NCBI GenBank assembly: GCA_021107695.1 | Contig: JAIOSI010000229.1 | Span: forward strand, 1-8,264 | Reading direction: 5' to 3' | DNA: 8,264 nucleotides | From: a bacterium | GTDB lineage: Bacteria > RBG-13-66-14 | Shown here: piece after piece, positions 1-5,091 of the stretch | Layout of the letters: every line of letters begins with the position of its first letter | Numbering within the stretch: the stretch's first letter is position 1 | Translations under genes and position numbers: made by a program | Notes under the pieces: model-generated | Database searches by the model: none | The model's input: the letters and a program-made list of their open reading frames with translations, nothing else | What the model was told of the DNA's origin: nothing

Positions 1-1510
1 AGATCCGCTTTTGCAGGTCGGCGTCGTGGATTCGCGGGCTGCCCGAAGCCAGCTCGATCCCGTTGAGGACGATGTCGTAGCTTGCCGAACGCACTGCCAG
101 GGGATCACTCTCGAGCAGGTGTTGGTCGGCTTCCAGCGGCATGGTAAAGGGATGGTGCGAGCTGGTGATCGTCCCGTCCTCGCTCTCCTCGAACTGGGGG
201 AACTCCGTTACCCAGAGGATGTCCCAGCGGTTTTCGTCAATCAGCCCCAGTTCCTCGCCCAGATGCAGGCGGAGCCGAGCCAAGGCGGTGTTGACCCGGC
301 TCTTCGTTCCGGCGGCGAGGAGGAGCAGATCGCCCTCCCCAGCACCAGAAAGCTCCCGCAGCTTGGCAATGTCGTCTTCTGTGAGGAACTTCTTGATGCT
401 GGCGTTGAAGCCGTCCTGCGCCCACTTCGCCCACATCAGCCCGCCAGCTCCGGCGGACATGGCAACGGTCTCCCAACCTTTAATGGTCTTGCGGCTTGCC
501 GCCGCCTGACCGGGAACCACGATACCCCGCACCGTGCCGCCCTCCTCCAGAGCGGCGTTGACGAACTTCAGCTCGGTTTCGGCAAAGATCTCGTCCAGCG
601 TGGTTAGCTCCAGCCCGAAGCGGGTATCCGGCTTGTCGCAGCCGTAGCGTTTCATCGCCTCGGCAAAGGTGATTCGCTTCCACGGCGTGGGCAGCTCCTG
701 CCCCAGCAGTTCCTGCCAGAGCTTGCCAAAGAGTCCCTCGCTGACCTCCATTACTTCTTCGACTCCGGCGAAGGAAAGCTCCAGGTCGAGCTGAGTAAAC
801 TCCGCCTGGCGGTCGGCGCGGGCATCTTCATCGCGGAAGCAGCGGGCGATCTGGAAATATTTTTCCGCCCCCGCCACCATCAACATCTGCTTGTACATCT
901 GCGGAGACTGGGGCAGAGCGTAGAAGCAGCCCTCGTAGAGACGGCTGGGGACGAGATAGTCCCGCGCGCCCTCCGGGGTGGACTTCGTCAGGATCGGGGT
1001 CTCGATTTCCAGATAGCCCCGGGCGGAGAGGTAGTCGCGGATAATCAGCATGAAGCGATGGCGGAACTCCAGCATCTCAGCCATCGGCTGGCGGCGGAGG
1101 TCAAGGTAACGATGCTTCAGGCGCAGTTCCTCGTTGCCGATTGGTTCGTCGGTCAGCGGGAAGGGGAGCGGCTTGCTCCGGGAAATTATCTCCAGTTCAT
1201 CGCCCAGTACCTCGATTGCTCCGGTGGTTTCGTCACTGCGAATCTGCTCCTCCGGTCGCCGCCGAACCTGACCCCGCAGAGAAACCACGTACTCCAGATG
1301 CAGTTCTCCGGCAATCTTCAGCGCGGCGGGGGCGTGGTCGGGGTCGAAGACCACCTGGGTCTCGCCATAGCGGTCGCCGAGGCGGATGAAGATCAGCCCG
1401 CCGAGATCGCGGATCTGCCGCACCCAGCCAGCGAGGAGGACTTCGGTTTCCAGATTAGCGGCGGTAAGCTCACCACAGCTGTGGCTGCGTTTGGTGTAGT
1501 CGAGGGACAA
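1..1510 (-). CDS. aspS: Aspartyl-tRNA synthetase (bacterial type), 5' part; C-terminus beyond the window
   Basis: Class II aminoacyl-tRNA synthetase that charges tRNA-Asp with aspartate in the cytoplasm. My reverse-strand translation gives 503 codons without a stop. Residues about 8-115 form the OB-fold anticodon-binding domain (SHSCGEL near residue 9, then GWVRQIRDLGGLIF around 28-41). The catalytic core follows, with IETP at 169-172 and the TPEGARDYLVPSR signature just after, motif 2 FRDE at 225-228 followed by RADRQAEFTQ, and RYGCDKP at 288-294. A GAD-type insertion, the bacterial hallmark, occupies roughly 300-430, and HHPF is at 452-455. The reading ends after GSPRIHDADLQ, so about 85-90 residues, including motif 3, lie off the left edge (E. 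coli AspRS is 590 residues). The start is TTG at 1510: no ATG fits, the protein aligns from its first residues, and AAAGGAG lies 7 bases upstream. Identification is very secure; only the start codon is inferred. Confidence 0.96.
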   Translation of the reverse strand, partial: MSLDYTKRSHSCGELTAANLETEVLLAGWVRQIRDLGGLIFIRLGDRYGETQVVFDPDHAPAALKIAGELHLEYVVSLRGQVRRRPEEQIRSDETTGAIEVLGDELEIISRSKPLPFPLTDEPIGNEELRLKHRYLDLRRQPMAEMLEFRHRFMLIIRDYLSARGYLEIETPILTKSTPEGARDYLVPSRLYEGCFYALPQSPQMYKQMLMVAGAEKYFQIARCFRDEDARADRQAEFTQLDLELSFAGVEEVMEVSEGLFGKLWQELLGQELPTPWKRITFAEAMKRYGCDKPDTRFGLELTTLDEIFAETELKFVNAALEEGGTVRGIVVPGQAAASRKTIKGWETVAMSAGAGGLMWAKWAQDGFNASIKKFLTEDDIAKLRELSGAGEGDLLLLAAGTKSRVNTALARLRLHLGEELGLIDENRWDILWVTEFPQFEESEDGTITSSHHPFTMPLEADQHLLESDPLAVRSASYDIVLNGIELASGSPRIHDADLQKRI

Positions 1511-1517
1511 GGTGAAG

Positions 1518-1524
1518 CTCCTTT
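1518..1524 (-). promoter_or_regulatory. Ribosome binding site of aspS, supports the TTG start
   Basis: On the minus strand AAAGGAG stands 7 bases before TTG at 1510-1508. No ATG or GTG in the aspS frame is as well placed, and the encoded N-terminus already begins only about 7 residues before the conserved anticodon-binding motif, so this site decides the start. Confidence 0.75.
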
Positions 1525-1554
1525 ATAAAGGTTGATGCGAAAATCGCTGTCTGC

Positions 1555-1591
1555 AAAATAAAACGCCCCGACTCCCAACCGGGAGTGAGGC
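1555..1591 (-). terminator. Rho-independent terminator-like hairpin upstream of aspS
   Basis: Read on the minus strand, ACTCCC-GGTT-GGGAGT forms a perfect 6-bp stem with a 4-base loop (1571-1586). The flanks GCCTC and CGGGGC extend it by about 5 bp with one bulged C. The tract GTTTTATTTT follows directly. That is the full layout of an intrinsic terminator. It ends about 45 bases before the aspS start codon and points towards aspS, although no gene is visible upstream of it. It therefore either stops readthrough or a small RNA from the intergenic region, or acts as an attenuator in an aspS leader. Confidence 0.65.
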
Positions 1592-1623
1592 AATGCTAAC
1601 AGATGCCACCGCTGAATTGTACT

Positions 1624-1660
1624 GTGGGATTTTTGCCTGGCTTGCCGTTGTCTCGTGAGT
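1624..1660. repeat. Imperfect direct repeat, copy 1
   Basis: GTGGGATTTTTGCC at 1624-1637 recurs identically at 1794-1807. After a diverged 14-base middle, TCGTGAG (1653-1659) also recurs at the same offset. The two copies align without gaps at exactly 170 bases. On the minus strand the core reads GGCAAAAATCCCAC. It may be a dispersed intergenic element or a pair of regulator sites; I do not recognise it as a known family. Confidence 0.6.
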
Positions 1661-1793
1661 TCGGCTTTGGCTGAAACCGACACTGGCTCATAATCAATGG
1701 TATCCGTCAAAGTTACGGACAGCTCAATGATCGGGCGGCAGCCTCCGCCGTCAGTGAAAAGTCATCTCCGTCGAGTTATTCAAAGCTATCATC

Positions 1794-1830
1794 GTGGGAT
1801 TTTTGCCGACTCACCCTGGGTTTCGTGAGC
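1794..1830. repeat. Imperfect direct repeat, copy 2, with internal hairpin
   Basis: Second copy of the 1624-1660 element, with the 14-base core at 1794-1807 and TCGTGAG at 1823-1829. Here the variable middle creates CTCAC (1810-1814) paired with GTGAG (1825-1829); copy 1 lacks that hairpin. A looser third resemblance, CTGGGGGATTTTCC, begins near 1855 and runs up to the candidate -35 box. Confidence 0.6.
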
Positions 1831-1868
1831 TACTAGCCGATTCAAAAAAAATCGCTGGGGGATTTTCC

Positions 1869-1897
1869 TTGACACGGTAAAGCTACTGTATTACCTT
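1869..1897 (+). promoter_or_regulatory. Candidate sigma-70-type promoter with palindromic operator in the spacer
   Basis: TTGACA at 1869-1874 is a perfect -35 box. A 17-base spacer leads to TACCTT at 1892-1897, a weak -10 (three of six consensus bases, including the key T-A and final T). The inverted repeat GGTAA (1876-1880) and TTACC (1891-1895), separated by 10 bases, fills the spacer and touches the -10, where a bound repressor would block polymerase. It faces the receptor operon, whose start codon is about 440 bases downstream, so it would produce a long leader or serve a separate RNA. FCB bacteria often use a different promoter consensus, which lowers confidence. Confidence 0.35.
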
Positions 1898-2191
1898 AGG
1901 ATAAGCTCGCATTAGGAATGGGAGAGCTGCGTTTTCTGCCTTTTGACGCTGTCGGCGTAACTTGTTTGATGTCAAGCAAATGTGCGTAAAGACGGTGCTG
2001 AGGGTAGATAGTGGGTGGTGTGTTTGACCTTCTGGTAGCACAGGGCAGACACAAATCCAGCGACGGCATCCGCGTTATGTACGAGATACCGCTGTTGTTA
2101 GTGCCACTTTCTCATGCAGGGCGAGCTGGTAACTGGTCTTATTCTTAGACGAAGGAAATGGCTGTCAGAAGAGTATGTTTTTTGAGGAGGT

Positions 2192-2219
2192 TAGCACGGA
2201 CTGACTTAACCGTTCGCTA
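2192..2219 (+). other. Imperfect hairpin in the upstream region of the receptor gene
   Basis: TAGC-ACGG (2192-2199) pairs with CCGT (2210-2213) and GCTA (2216-2219), with a 10-base loop and a 2-base bulge. A run of five T follows at 2227-2231, too far from the stem for a good intrinsic terminator. It could be a leader structure or chance. Confidence 0.25.
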
Positions 2220-2263
2220 TTGAACCTTTTTGTACCAGAGCCACCTGTTTTAGAACAAAAAAC

Positions 2264-2281
2264 GAACCACTATCTGAACCA
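2264..2281 (+). repeat. Short tandem direct repeat GAACCA upstream of the receptor gene
   Basis: GAACCA occurs at 2264-2269 and 2276-2281, 12 bases apart, close to one helical turn. A related TGAACC lies at 2221-2226. Placement 60-75 bases before the receptor start codon fits a regulator site, but the units are short and could be chance. Confidence 0.25.
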
Positions 2282-2340
2282 TTCGCAGTAGAAACTTCGA
2301 TCTCCCAGACCAAAATCTCAACCTTTTTAGGGAGGGTAGG

Positions 2341-5004
2341 ATGGACTACAGGAAACTAGCCCTTGCCTTGATGGCTGTTCTGGTGCTGACCGGTCCCGCA
2401 TTGGCCGGTACCACAGCTCAGATTTCGGGTACCGTCGTTGACGAAAGCGGCGTCCCGATTGAACTGGCTACCATCAAGATTATGGGTACAAGTATCTTTG
2501 TTACGACCGACGAGGACGGTTACTATTCCCGTACCGATATTGATCCCGGAGTTTACGACGTGCTTTGCACCGTCGCTGGCTTCCAGGACTTTAAGGTTAC
2601 GGAGGTTACCTTCCTCTCCGATGTTCGACGTAACATCAACTTTACCATGCAAAAGCCGACCGATGTTACCGGTACCGGTATCGTGGTCATCGTTACAGCG
2701 GAGCGTCGTCTGATCGAGCGAGACAATACCAGCTCGATTGACTATATCACCGCCGAAGATATCGAGGCTCTGCCCGCCGATAACTTCTACGACCTGATGG
2801 CAAACGAAGCCGGAGCGGTCAACGATGACGGCTTTATGCACGTGCGTGGTGGTCGCTCCACGGAAATCGTTTACATGGTGGACGATATCCCGATCATCAG
2901 CCCGATCAATGCGACTGCCGGCACGGCGGTTAACAACACGGCGATTGCCGAGATGTCTATCATCTCCGGTACCTTCTCTGCGGAGTACGGTAACGCCCAG
3001 TCCGCTGTTGTTAACATCGTTACCAAATCTGGTAGCACCGATAGCTTCCACGGAACCCTTCGGGGAACCATGGAGATCTATCGCTCTACGAAGGAATTCG
3101 ACTCCGAAAAGGTACTGGCTTCCACCTACGAGCCGGATCCGGACAAGGTCCCAGTTACCTGGACAACCAGGACCCGCCAGGGGAACCTCTGGAAGGGCGA
3201 GGCAGCCATCGGTGGTCCCATTGCCGATTTTGCCACCTTCTTCCTCTCCGGAGAGTACTTCGAAACCGGTGGATCCTTCATCGTCCCCAACCCGCGCAAA
3301 GAGTACACCGCCCAGGGTAAGCTGCGCTTCAAGTTCTCCAACGATATGCAGCTGACCTTCTCCGGTACCCTTTCTCAGCGCACCCTGGGTTACTTCGATG
3401 TCCGCTGGCAGTACACCCTCGATAACTACTACAAGCAGTGGCGCGATACCTACCAGGCTGGCTTCCTCTGGAAGCACATCGTCAGTGAAGACACCTACTA
3501 CACCATCCGTGGTAACTACTACAACAGCTGGCGCCACATTGGCACCACCTGGGGTGAAGACGATTACACCTATGTTGATGATGGTAACGGTGGCTTGGTC
3601 CGTCAGTGGAACAATGGCGATGCCTGGGAAGACCATACCCTCGGTGGCATGAAATGGTGGGAAGACTACGATACGAATCGCAAGGTCAGTGGTGCCGACG
3701 GCTGGTTCTACACCGGCGGCGACATGCGCTACTGGGAAACCACCAAGGAGATCATCAACACCGCCAAGTTTGACGTCTCCTCAGAGCTTGACCAGCACAA
3801 CCTGGTCAAGGGTGGACTGGAGTACAAGTATTACGACGTCTCGATGTTCCAGCGTCAGCCCTCGTCTGGCAACACCTACGGTGATAAGTACCGGGTGTTC
3901 CCGTGGCAGGGTGCGGTTTACGTCCAGGATAAGATGGATTACTCCGAGATGGTTATCAACCTCGGTCTGCGTTTCGACTATTTCGAACCTAATGCAGACT
4001 ACCCGGAAGATCCCATGGATTCCCAGGACTCAAACCCCAACTCTGAGTACGAGACCTTTGATGATATTCCCAGGGTGGAGGCTTCTCCTAAATATCAGCT
4101 CTCTCCGCGTTTGGGTATCGCCTATCCGATCAGCGAGATGGATAAGATTCACTTCTCTTACGGTCACTTCTTCCAGATGCCGCAGTTCAGTCACCTGTAC
4201 CGCAGCAACTACGAGAAACCTCAGGGCGCGTACCCGATCTTTGGTAACCCTGATCTGAAGCCGGAGAAGACCATCTCCTACGAGGTTGGTGTACAGCACC
4301 TCTTCACCAACGATATTCTCGGCGATATCACCGTGTTCTACAAAGACATCAGCGGTCAGATCGACTCTGAGATGTACAACCATCCGGGAGGACTCTACAA
4401 CTACACCCGCACCACGAACTCCGACTGGGGTAACGTTAAGGGTTTAGAGGTCGTTCTCGATGGTCGCTGGACCGATTGGTTCACCTCCAAGGTTGCCTAC
4501 ACATACTCTGTTGCTCGAGGACTGGCTTCAAACTGGCGTCAGGGTTATCAGTACGCTTACAGAGATTTTAACCTGCCGCTGGAGGCAAACCTCCTCGACT
4601 GGGATACCACCCACACCTTCAACATCATGTTCGACTTCCGCTACGAGGCCTTTGGGCTGAACATTAACTTCAACGTGGGTTCTGGTACGCCCTACTCACC
4701 GCCATCAGCTTCTGGTGGGCAGCCAGAAATCAACAGCAAGCGGATGCCCTGGACAATGGGGCTGGATGCCAAAGCTACCTATGCCCTTGAGCTTGGTGGC
4801 ATGACCATCGGACTGTTCCTTGAGGGATTCAACCTGATGGATCGCTGGAACGTTACCAACTTTGGTGCCGATGAAGGTGACGGTAACAACCAGGACTGGA
4901 CCTATGCCTACGAAGACCACGACGATCCCAATGGACCCTGGGATGACGTTGAGGTCTATGGCGAGCCACTCCAGTTCCGTGGTGGTGTCAGCTTCTCCTT
5001 CTAG
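2341..5004 (+). CDS. TonB-dependent outer-membrane receptor with carboxypeptidase-regulatory-like N-terminal domain
   Basis: Outer-membrane active transporter expected to bind a ligand outside the cell and import it with energy from TonB. Residues 1-22 are a signal peptide (basic start, hydrophobic core, ending ALA). Residues 27-105 form a carboxypeptidase-regulatory-like beta-sandwich (ISGTVVDESG, then TTDEDGYYS). VVIVTA at 115-120 resembles a TonB-box region. The plug spans about 121-236, with VRGGRSTEIVYMVDDIP from 168. The rest is a 22-strand-type barrel, with the family signature GNPDLKPE at 635-642 and a terminal Phe (VSFSF) typical of BAM-assembled barrels. The length of 887 is normal for the Oar/SusC-like class. 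AGGGAGG lies 5 bases before the ATG. A Trp- and Asp-rich stretch at about 401-465 is probably an extracellular loop. It is first in a three-gene run. The substrate cannot be told; no SusD partner follows, which argues against a classical glycan Sus pair. Confidence 0.93.
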   Translation: MDYRKLALALMAVLVLTGPALAGTTAQISGTVVDESGVPIELATIKIMGTSIFVTTDEDGYYSRTDIDPGVYDVLCTVAGFQDFKVTEVTFLSDVRRNINFTMQKPTDVTGTGIVVIVTAERRLIERDNTSSIDYITAEDIEALPADNFYDLMANEAGAVNDDGFMHVRGGRSTEIVYMVDDIPIISPINATAGTAVNNTAIAEMSIISGTFSAEYGNAQSAVVNIVTKSGSTDSFHGTLRGTMEIYRSTKEFDSEKVLASTYEPDPDKVPVTWTTRTRQGNLWKGEAAIGGPIADFATFFLSGEYFETGGSFIVPNPRKEYTAQGKLRFKFSNDMQLTFSGTLSQRTLGYFDVRWQYTLDNYYKQWRDTYQAGFLWKHIVSEDTYYTIRGNYYNSWRHIGTTWGEDDYTYVDDGNGGLVRQWNNGDAWEDHTLGGMKWWEDYDTNRKVSGADGWFYTGGDMRYWETTKEIINTAKFDVSSELDQHNLVKGGLEYKYYDVSMFQRQPSSGNTYGDKYRVFPWQGAVYVQDKMDYSEMVINLGLRFDYFEPNADYPEDPMDSQDSNPNSEYETFDDIPRVEASPKYQLSPRLGIAYPISEMDKIHFSYGHFFQMPQFSHLYRSNYEKPQGAYPIFGNPDLKPEKTISYEVGVQHLFTNDILGDITVFYKDISGQIDSEMYNHPGGLYNYTRTTNSDWGNVKGLEVVLDGRWTDWFTSKVAYTYSVARGLASNWRQGYQYAYRDFNLPLEANLLDWDTTHTFNIMFDFRYEAFGLNINFNVGSGTPYSPPSASGGQPEINSKRMPWTMGLDAKATYALELGGMTIGLFLEGFNLMDRWNVTNFGADEGDGNNQDWTYAYEDHDDPNGPWDDVEVYGEPLQFRGGVSFSF

Positions 5005-5013
5005 TTTAACACT

Positions 5014-5041
5014 GGTTGGGGTCGTCTTCTCGACCCCAACC
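5014..5041 (+). other. Strong intercistronic hairpin after the receptor gene
   Basis: GGTTGGGGTCG (5014-5024) pairs perfectly over 11 bp with CGACCCCAACC (5031-5041) around a TCTTCT loop. It starts 10 bases after the receptor stop codon. The downstream bases are C-rich then mixed, with no U-tract, so it is a poor intrinsic terminator. It more likely protects the 3' end of the receptor message or sets the ratio of receptor to downstream product. Confidence 0.7.
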
Positions 5042-5091
5042 CCCTTGCTTGTAACCTTCCACAGATTTCTAACTTCAGGGAGGGACTGTTC

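Larger units (their letters stand above)
1511..2340. other. 830-base intergenic region between divergent aspS and the receptor operon
   Basis: No reading frame here has both protein-like composition and a ribosome binding site. The only long minus-strand frame reaching in (start at 1710) runs out of frame into aspS. I see no cloverleaf for a tRNA and no rRNA. The left half (1550-1905) holds a terminator-like hairpin, a pair of direct repeats and a candidate promoter, listed separately. The right half (about 1905-2340) shows only weak hairpins and short repeats. The length is large for a simple divergent promoter region, so it may include an unannotated RNA or a long 5' leader. Confidence 0.7.

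Noticed and set aside
1592..1625. T-box-like GGTGGC on the minus strand ahead of the terminator-like hairpin, which would fit the tRNA-Asp discriminator base
   Set aside because: The full T-box consensus is not met, the segment cannot form the expected antiterminator with the 5' arm of the terminator, I find no specifier stem, and T-boxes are not known to me in FCB bacteria.
1393..1710. Minus-strand open frame of 105 codons starting at ATG 1710
   Set aside because: It runs out of frame over the start of aspS and through the terminator-like hairpin, has no convincing ribosome binding site, and its sequence is not protein-like. aspS is unambiguous in the overlapping frame.
1511..2340. Possible tRNA, CRISPR array or insertion sequence in the large gap
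   Set aside because: No cloverleaf with TTCGA-type arm, no regularly spaced repeat-spacer units (only two copies at 170 bases), and no transposase fragment or terminal inverted repeats were found.
2356..3636. Minus-strand open frame of 426 codons opposite the receptor gene
   Set aside because: It is a long antisense shadow caused by the codon usage of the receptor. It is Val/Gly-rich, without a recognisable domain or signal, and the opposite strand encodes a textbook TonB receptor.
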